Assembly (NCBI RefSeq): GCF_029227915.1
Contig: NC_079878.1
Span: 16,804,001 to 16,868,000 of the forward strand
Source: Hydractinia symbiolongicarpus
Taxonomy: Eukaryota > Cnidaria > Hydrozoa > Anthoathecata > Hydractiniidae
Direction: 5' to 3'
DNA length: 64,000 nt
Below the pieces are notes generated by a model, which made no database searches, was not told the DNA's origin, and was given only the letters and a program-made list of their open reading frames with translations. Positions within the stretch are counted from its first letter, which is position 1. The number at the start of each line of letters is the position of its first letter. Positions 43,381 to 56,500 of the stretch are shown one piece after another. The translations under genes were made by a program, and so were the position numbers.

Positions 43381-46300
43381 GGAAGGACGTGATTTACGGG
43401 AAAGGCCCTGTTAGGCTGCAAAAGGCCGAACTGCAATCTTTAGAAGACTGTGCACGTAGTTGACGGTGTTCTATAGCCATTGCGGATTGGAAAACGACTT
43501 GACGCGTCGTAGTCCATTGAGAGTGGAAGGACTAGACCGATCCCCACCTGTGTAGGCTCCTGGAAGCACGTGATTTACATGTGAGGCCCTTATTAGACCT
43601 CAAAATTCTGTATTACAACATTTGGAAGACTGCGCACGTAGTTGACGATGTTCTATGGCCATTGCGGATTGGAGAACGACTTGAGCCGTCGTAGTCCATT
43701 GAGATTCGAAGAACTAGAACGATCCCCATACGCCTAGGCTTGTGGAAGCACGCGTTTGACGTGAAAGGCCCATGTTAGGCTGCTAAAGGCCGTATTACAA
43801 CATTTAGAAGACTGTGAGCGTTGTTGGCCGGGTTCAATGGCCATTGCAGATTGAAAAACGACTTGACGCGTCTTAGTCCATTGAAAGTGGAAAGACTAGA
43901 CCGATCCCCACCTGTATAGGCTCCTGGAAGCACGTGATTTACGTGTGAGGCCCTTATTAGACCTCAAAATGCCGTATTATAACATTTAGAAGATTGTGCA
44001 CGTAGTTGACGGTGTTCTACTGCCATTGCGGATTGGAAAACGACTTGAGGCGTCGTAGTCCATTGAGAGTGGAAGGACTACACTGATCCTCACATGTCTA
44101 CCCTCGTGGAAGCACGTGATTTACGTGTGAGGCCCTTATTAGACCTCAAAAGGCCGTATTACAACATTTGGAAGACTGTGCACGTAGTTGACGGTGTTCT
44201 ACTGCCATTGCGTATTGAAGAACGAATTGAGGCGTTGTGGTCCGTTGAGAGTGGAAGGACTAGACGGATTCTCACATGTCTACGGTCGTGAAAGCCCGTG
44301 ATTTACGTGTAAGGCCCTTATTAGACTACAAAAGGCCGTACTGCAATATTTAGAAACCTGTGCACGTACTTATCGGTGTTCTATCGTCATTGCAGACTGG
44401 AAAACGACTTGAGGGGACGTACGCAGTTAAGAGTGGAAGGACTAGACCGATTCTCACATGTCTACGCTCGTGGAAGGACGTGATTTACGGGAAAGGCCCT
44501 GTTAGGCTGCAAAAGGCCGAACTGCAATCTTTAGAAGACTGTGCACGTAGTTGACGGTGTTCTATAGCCATTGCGGATTGGAAAACGACTTGACGCGTCG
44601 TAGTCCATTGAGAGTGGAAGGACTAGACCGATCCCCACCTGTGTAGACTCCTGGACGCACGTGATTTACATGTGAGGCCCTTATTAGACCTCAAAATTCT
44701 GTATTACAACATTTGGAAGACTGCGCACGTAGTTGACGATGTTCTATGGCCATTGCGGATTGGAGAACGACTTGAGCAGTCGTAGTCCATTGAGATTCGA
44801 AGAACTAGAACGATCCCCATATGCCTAGGCTTGTGGAAGCACGCGTTTGACGTGAAAGGCCCATGTTAGGCTGCTAAAGGCCGTATTACAACATTTAGAA
44901 GACTGTGAGCGTTGTTGGCCGGGTTCAATGGCCATTGCAGATTGAAAAACGACTTGACGCGTCTTAGTCCATTGAGAGTGGAAGGACTAGACCGATCCCC
45001 ACCTGTGTAGGCACCTGGAAGCACGTGATTTACGTGTAAGGCGCTTATTAGACCTCAAAAGGCCGTATTACAACATTTGGAAGACTGTGCACGTAGTTGA
45101 CGGTGTTCTATTGCCATTGCGCATTGAAGAACAAATTGAGGCGTTGTGGTCCGTTGAGAGTGGAAGGACTAGACCGATCCTCACATGTCTATGGTCGTGG
45201 AAGCACGTGATTTACGTGTAAGGCCCTTATTAGACTACAAAAGGCCGTATTGCAATATTTAGAAACCTGTGCACGTACTTAACGGTGTTCTACTGCCATT
45301 GCGTTTTGGAAAACGACTTGAGGCGTCGTAGTCCATTGAGAGTGGAAGGACTACACTGATCCTCACATGTCTACCCTTGTGGAAGGACGTGATTAACGGG
45401 AAAAGCCCATTTTAGGCTGCAAAAGGCCGTATTACAACATTTAGAAGAAGACTTTGCACATAGTTTACGGTGGTCTATATCCATTGCAAATTGGAAAACC
45501 ACTTGAGGCGTCGTAGTCCATTGAGAATGGAAGGACTACACCAATCCCTACCCTTGTAGGCTTGTGGAAGCACGCGTTTGACGTGTAAGGCCCATGTTAG
45601 GCTGCTAAAGGCCGTATTACAACATTTAGAAGACTGTGAGCGTTGTTGGCTGGGTTCAATGGCCATTCCAGATTGAAAAACGACTTGACGCGTCTTAGTC
45701 CATTGAGAGTGGAAGGACTAGACCGATCCCCACCTGTGTAGGCCCCTGGAAGCACGTGATTTACGTGCGAGGCCCTTATTAGACCTCAAAATGCCGTATT
45801 ATAACATTAAGAAGACTGTGCACGTAGTTGACGGAGTTCTACTGCCATTGCGGATTGGAAAACGCCTTGAGGCGTCGTAGTCCATTGAGAGTGGATGGAC
45901 TACACTGATCCTCACATGTCTACCCTCGTGGAAGGACGTGATTAACGGGAAAAGCCCATTTTAGGCTGCAAAAGGCCGTATTACAACATTTAGAAGACTG
46001 TGCGCGTAGTTGACGAATTTCTATGCCCATTGCGGATTGAAAAACGACTTGAGGCGTCGTAGTCCATTGAGAGTGGAAGGACTACACTGATCCTCACATG
46101 TCTACCCTTGTGGAAGGACGTGATTAACGGGAAAAGCCCATTTTAGCCTGCAAAAGGCCGTATTACAACATTTAGAAGAAGACTTTGCACATAGTTTACG
46201 GTGGTCTATAACCATTGCAAATTGGAAAACCAATTGAGGCGTCGTAGTCCATTGAGAATGGAAGGACTACACCAATCCCCACCCTTGTAGGCTTGTGGAA

Positions 46301-47849
46301 GCACGCGTTTGACGTGTAAGGCCCATGTTAGGCTGCTAAAAGCCGTATTACAACATTTAGAAGACTGTGAGCGTAGTTGGCCGAGTTCTATGGCCATTGT
46401 GGATTGGAAAACGACTTGACGCTTCGTAGACCATTGAGAAAGGAAGGACTAAAGGGATCCTGTCTTGCATACGCACGTGGAAGCACGTGATTTACGTGTA
46501 AGGCCCTTATTAGACTGCCAAAGGCCGTATTACAACATTTAGAAGACTGTGCACGTAGTTGACGGTGTTCTACTGCCATTGCGGATTGGAAAACGACTTG
46601 AGGCGTCGTAGTCCATTGAGAGTGGAAGGACTACACCGATCCCCACCTGTGTAGGCTTGTGGAAGCACGCGTTTGACGTGTAAGGCCCATGTTAGTCTGC
46701 TAAAGGCCGTATTACAACATTTAGAAGACTGTGAGCGTAGTTGGCCGAGTTCTATTGCTATTGCGTATTGAAGAACGAATTGAGGCGTTGTGGTCCGTTG
46801 AGAGTGGAAGGACTAGACCGATCCTCACATGTCTATGGTCGTGGAAGCACGTGATTTACGTGTAAGGCCCTTATTAGACTACAAAAGGCCGTATTGCAAT
46901 ATTTAGAAACCTGTGCACGTACTTAACGGTGTTCTACTGCCATTGCGTTTTGGAAAACGACTTGAGGCGTCGTAGTCCATTGAGAGTGGAAGGACTACAC
47001 TGATTCTCACATGTCTACCCTTGTGGAAGGACGTGATTAACGGGAAAAGCCCATTTTAGGCTGCAAAAGGCCGTATTACAACATTTAGAAGAAGACTTTG
47101 CACATAGTTTACGGTGGTCTATATCCATTGCAAATTGGAAAACCACTTGAGGCATCGTAGTCCATTGAGAATGGAAGGACTACACCAATCCCCACCCTTG
47201 TAGGCTTGTGGAAGCACGCGTTTGACGTGTAAGGCCCATGTTAGGCTGCTAAAGGCCGTATTACAACATTTAGAAGACTGTGAGCGTTGTTGGCTGGGTT
47301 CAATGGCCATTGCAGATTGAAAAACGACTTGACGCGTCTTAGTCCATTGAGAGTGGAAGGACTAGACCGATCCCCACCTGTGTAGGCCCCTGGAAGCACG
47401 TGATTTACGTGCGAGGCCCTTATTAGACCTCAAAATGCCGTATTATAACATTAAGAAGACTGTGCACGTAGTTGACGGTGTTCTACTGCCATTGCGGATT
47501 GGAAAACGCCTTGAGGCGTCGTAGTCCATTGAGAGTGGATGGACTACACTGATCCTCACATGTCTACCCTCGTGGAAGGACGTGATTAACGGGAAAAGCC
47601 CATTTTAGGCTGCAAAAGGCCGTATTACAACATTTAGAAGACTGTGCGCGTAGTTGACGAATTTCTATGCCCATTGCGGATTGAAAAACGACTTGAGGCG
47701 TCGTAGTCCATTGAGAGTGGAAGGACTACACCGATCCTCACATGTCTACCCTTGTGGAAGGACGTGATTAACGGGAAAAGCCCATTTTAGGCTGCAAAAG
47801 GCCGTATTACAACATTTAGAAGAAGACTTTGCACATAGTTTACGGTGGT
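43381..47849. repeat. Large duplication of 34282-38750 (offset 9099 bp)
   Basis: At 43381 the HOR pattern breaks inside a monomer and the sequence becomes that of 34282 onward. Marker frames keep a constant offset of 9099: 34995/44094, 35261/44360, 36376/45475, 37107/46206, 37289/46388, 38020/47119. The match fails at 38751 versus 47850, where one copy has an L monomer and the other a P monomer. So about 4.5 kb including the older edge sequence was copied into the array. Confidence 0.85.
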
Positions 47850-50800
47850 CTATATCCATTGCAAATTGGAAAACCACTTGAGGCGTCGTAGTCCATTGAG
47901 AATGGAAGGACTACACCAATCCCCACCCTTGTAGGCTTGTGGAAGCACGCGTTTGACGTGTAAGGCCCATGTTAGGCTGCTAAAGGCCGTATTACAACAT
48001 TTAGAAGACTGTGAGCGTTGTTGGCTGGGTTCAATGGCCATTCCAGATTGAAAAACGACTTGACGCGTCTTAGTCCATTGAGAGTGGAAGGACTAGACCG
48101 ATCCCCACCTGTGTAGGCCCCTGGAAGCACGTGATTTACGTGCGAGGCCCTTATTAGACCTCAAAATGCCGTATTATAACATTAAGAAGACTGTGCACGT
48201 AGTTGACGGTGTTCTACTGCCATTGCGGATTGGAAAACGCCTTGAGGCGTCGTAGTCCATTGAGAGTGGATGGACTACACTGATCCTCACATGTCTACCC
48301 TCGTGGAAGGACGTGATTAACGGGAAAAGCCCATTTTAGGCTGCAAAAGGCCGTATTACAACATTTAGAAGACTGTGCGCGTAGTTGACGAATTTCTATG
48401 CCCATTGCGGATTGAAAAACGACTTGAGGCGTCGTAGTCCATTGAGAGTGGAAGGACTACACTGATCCTCACATGTCTACCCTTGTGGAAGGACGTGATT
48501 AACGGGAAAAGCCCATTTTAGCCTGCAAAAGGCCGTATTACAACATTTAGAAGAAGACTTTGCACATAGTTTACGGTGGTCTATAACCATTGCAAATTGG
48601 AAAACCAATTGAGGCGTCGTAGTCCATTGAGAATGGAAGGACTACACCAATCCCCACCCTTGTAGGCTTGTGGAAGCACGCGTTTGACGTGTAAGGCCCA
48701 TGTTAGGCTGCTAAAAGCCGTATTACAACATTTAGAAGACTGTGAGCGTAGTTGGCCGAGTTCTATGGCCATTGTGGATTGGAAAACGACTTGACGCTTC
48801 GTAGACCATTGAGAAAGGAAGGACTAAAGGGATCCTGTCTTGCATACGCACGTGGAAGCACGTGATTTACGTGTAAGGCCCTTATTAGACTGCCAAAGGC
48901 CGTATTACAACATTTAGAAGACTGTGCACGTAGTTGACGGTGTTCTACTGCCATTGCGGATTGGAAAACGACTTGAGGCGTCGTAGTCCATTGAGAGTGG
49001 AAGGACTACACCGATCCCCACCTGTGTAGGCTTGTGGAAGCACGCGTTTGACGTGTAAGGCCCATGTTAGTCTGCTAAAGGCCGTATTACAACATTTAGA
49101 AGACTGTGAGCGTAGTTGGCCGAGTTCTATTGCTATTGCGTATTGAAGAACGAATTGAGGCGTTGTGGTCCGTTGAGAGTGGAAGGACTAGACCGATCCT
49201 CACATGTCTATGGTCGTGGAAGCACGTGATTTACGTGTAAGGCCCTTATTAGACTACAAAAGGCCGTATTGCAATATTTAGAAACCTGTGCACGTACTTA
49301 ACGGTGTTCTACTGCCATTGCGTTTTGGAAAACGACTTGAGGCGTCGTAGTCCATTGAGAGTGGAAGGACTACACTGATTCTCACATGTCTACCCTTGTG
49401 GAAGGACGTGATTAACGGGAAAAGCCCATTTTAGGCTGCAAAAGGCCGTATTACAACATTTAGAAGAAGACTTTGCACATAGTTTACGGTGGTCTATATC
49501 CATTGCAAATTGGAAAACCACTTGAGGCATCGTAGTCCATTGAGAATGGAAGGACTACACCAATCCCCACCCTTGTAGGCTTGTGGAAGCACGCGTTTGA
49601 CGTGTAAGGCCCATGTTAGGCTGCTAAAGGCCGTATTACAACATTTAGAAGACTGTGAGCGTTGTTGGCTGGGTTCAATGGCCATTGCAGATTGAAAAAC
49701 GACTTGACGCGTCTTAGTCCATTGAGAGTGGAAGGACTAGACCGATCCCCACCTGTGTAGGCCCCTGGAAGCACGTGATTTACGTGCGAGGCCCTTATTA
49801 GACCTCAAAATGCCGTATTATAACATTAAGAAGACTGTGCACGTAGTTGACGGTGTTCTACTGCCATTGCGGATTGGAAAACGCCTTGAGGCGTCGTAGT
49901 CCATTGAGAGTGGATGGACTACACTGATCCTCACATGTCTACCCTCGTGGAAGGACGTGATTAACGGGAAAAGCCCATTTTAGGCTGCAAAAGGCCGTAT
50001 TACAACATTTAGAAGACTGTGCGCGTAGTTGACGAATTTCTATGCCCATTGCGGATTGAAAAACGACTTGAGGCGTCGTAGTCCATTGAGAGTGGAAGGA
50101 CTACACCGATCCTCACATGTCTACCCTTGTGGAAGGACGTGATTAACGGGAAAAGCCCATTTTAGGCTGCAAAAGGCCGTATTACAACATTTAGAAGAAG
50201 ACTTTGCACATAGTTTACGGTGGTCTATATCCATTGCAAATTGGAAAACCACTTGAGGCGTCGTAGTCCATTGAGAATGGAAGGACTACACCAATCCCCA
50301 CCCTTGTAGGCTTGTGGAAGCACGCGTTTGACGTGTAAGGCCCATGTTAGGCTGCTAAAAGCCGTATTACAACATTTAGAAGACTGTGAGCGTAGTTGGC
50401 CGAGTTCTATGGCCATTGTGGATTGGAAAACGACTTGACGCTTCGTAGACCATTGAGAAAGGAAGGACTAAACGGATCCTGTCTTGCATACGCACGTGGA
50501 AGCACGTGATTTACGTGTAAGGCCCTTATTAGACTGCCAAAGGCCGTATTACAACATTTAGAAGACTGTGCACGTAGTTGACGGTGTTCTACTGCCATTG
50601 CGGATTGGAAAACGACTTGAGGCGTCGTAGTCCATTGAGAGTGGAAGGACTACACCGATCCCCACCTGTGTAGGCTTGTGGAAGCACGCGTTTGACGTGT
50701 AAGGCCCATGTTAGTCTGCTAAAGGCCGTATTACAACATTTAGAAGACTGTGAGCGTAGTTGGCCGAGTTCTATTGCTATTGCGTATTGAAGAACGAATT

Positions 50801-51520
50801 GAGGCGTTGTGGTCCGTTGAGAGTGGAAGGACTAGACCGATCCTCACATGTCTATGGTCGTGGAAGCACGTGATTTACGTGTAAGGCCCTTATTAGACTA
50901 CAAAAGGCCGTATTGCAATATTTAGAAACCTGTGCACGTACTTAACGGTGTTCTACTGCCATTGCGTTTTGGAAAACGACTTGAGGCGTCGTAGTCCATT
51001 GAGAGTGGAAGGACTACACTGATTCTCACATGTCTACCCTTGTGGAAGGACGTGATTAACGGGAAAAACCCATTTTAGGCTGCAAAAGGCCGTATTACAA
51101 CATTTAGAAGAAGACTTTGCACATAGTTTACGGTGGTCTATATCCATTGCAAATTGGAAAACCACTTGAGGCGTCGTAGTCCATTGAGAATGGAAGGACT
51201 ACACCAATCCCCACCCTTGTAGGCTTGTGGAAGCACGCGTTTGACGTGTAAGGCCCATGTTAGGCTGCTAAAGGCCGTATTACAACATTTAGAAGACTGT
51301 GAGCGTTGTTGGCTGGGTTCAATGGCCATTGCAGATTGAAAAACGACTTGACGCGTCTTAGTCCATTGAGAGTGAAAGGACTAGACCGATCCCCACCTGT
51401 GTAGGCCCCTGGAAGCACGTGATTTACGTGCGAGGCCCTTATTAGACCTCAAAATGCCGTATTATAACATTAAGAAGACTGTGCACGTAGTTGACGGTGT
51501 TCTACTGCCATTGCGGATTG
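45450..51520. repeat. 9-monomer higher-order repeat, block 2
   Basis: Markers run P 45475, L 46206, V 46388, P 47119, P 47850, L 48581, V 48763, P 49494, L 50225, V 50407, P 51138. The cycle is again 1644 bp, except that 47119 to 47850 goes from P to P in 731 bp. Five monomers (913 bp) are missing there, as left by unequal crossover. Confidence 0.9.
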
Positions 51521-53500
51521 GAAAACGACTTGAGGCGTCGTAGTCCATTGAGAGTGGAAGGACTACACTGATCCTCACATGTCTACGGACGTGAAAGCAC
51601 GTGATTTACGTGTAAGGCCCTTATTAGACTACAAAAGGCCGTACTGCAATATTTAGAAACCTGTGCACGTACTTATCGGTGTTCTATCGTCATTGCAGAC
51701 TGGAAAACAACTTGAGGGGACGTACGCAGTTGAGAGTGGAAGGACTAGACCGATTCTCACATGTCTACGCTCGTGGAAGGCCGTGATTTACGGGAAAGGC
51801 CCTGTTAGGCTGCAAAAGGCCGAACTGCAATCTTTAGAAGACTGTGCACGTAGTTGACGGTGTTCTATAGCCATTGCGGATTGGAAAACAACTTGAGCCG
51901 TCGTAGTCCATTGAGATTTGAAGAACTAGAACGATCCCCATACGCCTAGGCTTGTGGAAGCACGCGTTGGACGTGTAAGGCCCATGTTAGGCTGCTAAAG
52001 GCCGTATTACAACATTTAGAAGACTGTGAGCGTTGTTGGCCGAGTTCAATGGCCATTGCAGATTGGAAAACGACTAGACGCGTCGTAGTCCATTGAGAGT
52101 GGATTGACTAGACTGATCCCCACCTGTGTAGGCTCCTGGAAGCACGTGATTTACGTGTGAGGCCTTTATTAGACCTCAATTTGCCGTATTATAACATTTA
52201 GAAGACTGTGCACGTAGTTGACGGTGTTCTATTGCCATTGCGGAATGAGGAACGAATTGAGGCGTCGTGGTCCGTTGAGAGTGGAAGAACTAGACCGATC
52301 CTCACATGTCTACGGTCGGGGAAGCACGTGATTTACGTGTAAGGCCCTTATTAGAACACAAAAGGCCGTATTACAACATTTAGAAGACTGTGCACGTACT
52401 TATCGGTGTTCTATCGTCATTGCAGACTGGAAAACAACTTGAGGGGACGTACGCAGTTGAGAGTGGAAGGACTAGACCGATTCTCACATGTCTACGCTCG
52501 TGGAAGGCCGTGATTTACAGGAAAGGCCCTGTTAGGCTGCAAAAGGCCGAACTGCAATCTTTAGAAGACTGTGCACGTAGTTGACGGTGTTCTATAGCCA
52601 TTGCGGATTGGAAAACAACTTGAGCCGTCGTAGTCCATTGAGATTTGAAGAACTAGAACGATCCCCATACGCCTAGGCTTGTGGAAGCACGCGTTGGACG
52701 TGTAAGGCCCATGTTAGGCTGCTAAAGGCCGTATTACAACATTTAGAAGACTGTGAGCGTTGTTGGCCGAGTTCAATGGCCATTGCAGATTGGAAAACGA
52801 CTTGACGCGTCGTAGTCCATTGAGAGTGGATTGACTAGACTGATCCCCACCTGTGTAGGCTCCTGGAAGCACGTGATTTACGTGTGAGGCCCTTATTAGA
52901 CCTCAATTTGCCGTATTATAACATTTAGAAGACTGTGCACGTAGTTGACGGTGTTCTATTGCCATTGCGGAATGAGGAACGAATTGAGGCGTCGTGGTCC
53001 GTTGAGAGTGGAAGAACTAGACCGATCCTCACATGTCTACGGTCGGGGAAGCACGTGATTTACGTGTAAGGCCCTTATTAGAACACAAAAGGCCGTATTA
53101 CAACATTTAGAAGACTGTGCACGTAGTTGACGATGTTCCATGGCCATTGCGGTTTGGAAAACGACTTGACGCGTCGTAGCACATTGAGAGTGGAAGGACT
53201 AAACGGATCCTCTCATGTATACGCACGTGGAAGCACGTGATTTACGTGTAAGGCCCTTATTAGACTGCCAAAATCTGTATTACAATATTTAGAAGACTGT
53301 GCACGCAGTTGACGGTGTTCTACTGCCATTGCGGATGGGAAAACGACTTGAGGCGTCGTAGTCCATTGAAAGTGGAAGGTCTACACTGATCCTCACATGT
53401 CTACCCTCGTGGAAGGACGTGATTAACGGGAAAAGCCCATTTTAGGCTGCAAAAGGCCGTATTACAACATTTAGAAGAAGACTTTGCACATAGTTTACGG
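51520..53500. repeat. Transition zone with a ~727-bp duplication
   Basis: The block at about 51600-52320 recurs at 52325-53045 (marker frames 51663 and 52390, offset 727 bp, 4 monomers). It links the 1644-bp HOR region to the right-hand multimers and re-uses monomer types of the left edge (ACGTACTTATCGGTGTTC). Confidence 0.8.
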
Positions 53501-56500
53501 TGGTCTATATCCATTGCAAATTGGAAAACCCCTTGAGGCGTCGTAGTCCATTGAGAGTGGAAGGACTACACCGATCCCCACCTGTGTAGGCTTGTGGAAG
53601 CACGCGTTTGACGTGTAAGGCCCATGTTAGGCTAATAAAGGCCGTATTACAACATTTAGAAGACTGTGAGCGTAGTTGGCCGAGTTCTATGGCCATTGTG
53701 GATTGGAAAACGACTTGACGCTTCGTATACCATTGAGAGGGGAAGGACTAGACGGATCCTGTCATGTATACGCACGTGGAAGTACGTGATTTACGTGTAA
53801 GGCCCTTATTAGACTGCCAAAGGCCGTACTACAACATTTAGAAGACTGTGCACGTAGTTGACGGTGTTCTACTGCCATTGCGGATTGGAAAACGACTTGA
53901 GGCGTCGTAGTCCATTGAGAGTGAAAGGACTAGACCGATCCCCACCTGTGTAGGCTCCTGGAAGCACGTCATTTACGTGTAAGGCCCTTATTAGACCTCA
54001 AAATGCCGTATTACAACATTTAGAAGACTGCGCACGTAGTTGACGGTGTTCTATTGCCATTGCGGAATGAGGAACGAATTGAGGCGTCGTGGTCCGTTGA
54101 GAGTGGAAGAACTAGACCGATCCTCACATGTCTACTGTCGGGGAAGCACGTGATTTACGTGTAAGGCCCTTATTAGGCTACAAAAGACCGTATTACAACA
54201 TTTGAAGACATTGCACGTAGTTGACGATGTTCTATGGCCATTGCGGATTGGAAAACCACTTGAGCCGTCGTAGTCCATTGAGATTTGAAGAACTAGAACG
54301 ATCCCCATACGCCTAGGCTTGTGGAAGCACGCGTTGGACGTGTAAGGCCCATGTTAGGCTGCTAAAGGCCGTATTACAACATTTAGAAGACTGTGAGCGT
54401 TGTTGGCCGACTTCAATGGCCATTGCAGATTGGAAAACGACTTGACGCGTCGTAGTCCATTGAGAGTGGATTGACTAGACTGATCCCCACCTGTGTAGGC
54501 TCCTGGAAGCACGTGATTTACGTGTGAGGCCCTTATTAGACCTCAATTTGCCGTATTATAACATTTAGAAGACTGTGCACGTAGTTGACGGTGTTCTATT
54601 GCCATTGCGGATGGGAAAACAACTTGAGGCGTCGTAGTCCATTGAGAGTGGAAGGACTACACTGATCCTCACATGTCTGCCCTCGTGGAAGGACGTGATT
54701 AACGGGAAAAGCCCATTTTAGTCTGCAAAATGCCGTATTACAACATTTAGAAGAAGACTTTGCACATAGTTTACAGTGGTCTATATCCATTGCAAATTGG
54801 AAAACCCCTTGAGGCGTCGTAGTCCATTGAGAGTGAAAGGACTACACCGATCCCCACCTGTGTAGGCTTGTGGAAGCACGCGTTTGACGTGTAAGGCCCA
54901 TGTTAGGCTAATAAAGGCCGTATTACAACATTTAGAAGACTGTGAGCGTAGTTGACCGAGTTCTATGGCCATTGTGGATTGGAAAACGACTTGACGCTTC
55001 GTATACCATTGAGAGGGGAAGGACTAGACGCATCCTGTCATGTATACGCACGTGGAAGTACGTGATTTACGTGTAAGGCCCTTATTAGACTGCCAAAGGC
55101 CGTACTACAACATTTAGAAGACTGTGCACGTAGTTGACGGTGTTCTACTGCCATTGCGGATTGGAAAACGACTTGAGGCGTCGTAGTCCATTGAGAGTGA
55201 AAGGACTAGACCGATCCCCACCTGTGTAGGCTCCTGAAAACACGTCATTTACGTGTAAGGCCCTTATTAGACCTCAAAATGCCGTATTACAACATTTAGA
55301 AGACTGCGCACGTAGTTGACGGTGTTCTATTGCCATTGCGGAATGAGGAACGAATTGAGGCGTCGTGGTCCGTTGAGAGTGGAAGAACTAGACCGATCCT
55401 CACATGTCTACGGTCGGGGAAGCACGTGATTTACGTGTAAGGCCCTTATTAGGCTACAAAAGACCGTATTACAACATTTGAAGACTTTGCACGTAGTTGA
55501 CGATGTTCTATGGCCATTGCGGATTGGAAAACGACTTGAGCAGTCGTAGTCCATTGAAAGTGGAAGGACTACACTGATCCTGACATGTTTACCCTCATGG
55601 AAGGACGTGATTTACGGGAAAAGTCCATATTAGGCTGCAAAAGGCCGTATTACAACACTTAGAAGACTTTGCACGTAGTTTACGGTGGTCAATGGCCATT
55701 GCGGATTGGAAAACCACATGACGCGTCGTAGTCCATTGTGAGTGGAAGGACTAGACGGATCCTGTCATGTATACGCACGTGGAAGCACGTGATTTACGTG
55801 TAAGGCCCTTATTAGACTGCTAAAAGGCCGTATTACAACATTTAGAAGACTGTGCGTGTAGTTGGCAGAGTTCTATGGCCCTTGCGGATTGGAAAACAAC
55901 TTGACGCGTCGTAGTCCATTGAGATTTGAAGGACTACACCGATCCTCACATGTCTACGCTCGTGGAAGGACGTGATTTATGGGAAAAAACCTCATTGAGC
56001 TGCAAAAAGCCGTGTTGCAATCTTTAGAAACTGTGCACGTAGTTGACGGTGTTCTATGGCCATTGCGGATGGGAAAACTACTTGAGGAGTCGTAGTCCGT
56101 TGAGAGTGAAAGGACTACACGGATACTCACATGTCTACGATCGTGGAAGGACGTGATTTACGGGAAAAGCCTATATTAGGCTACAATAGGCCGTATTACA
56201 ACATTTAGAAGACTTTGCACGTAGTTTACGGTGGTCTATGGCCATTGCGGATTGGAAAACCACTTGACGCATCGTAGACCATTGAGAGTGAAGGACTAGA
56301 AGGATCCTGTCATGTATACGCACGTGGAAGCACGTGATTTACGTGTAAGGCCCTTATTAGACTGCCAAAAGGCGTATTACAACATTTAGAAGACTGTGCA
56401 CGTAGTTGACGGTGTTCTACTGCCATTGCGGATTGGAAAACGACTTGAGGCGTCGTAGTCCATTGAGAGTGGAAGGACTACACTGATCCTCACATGTCTA

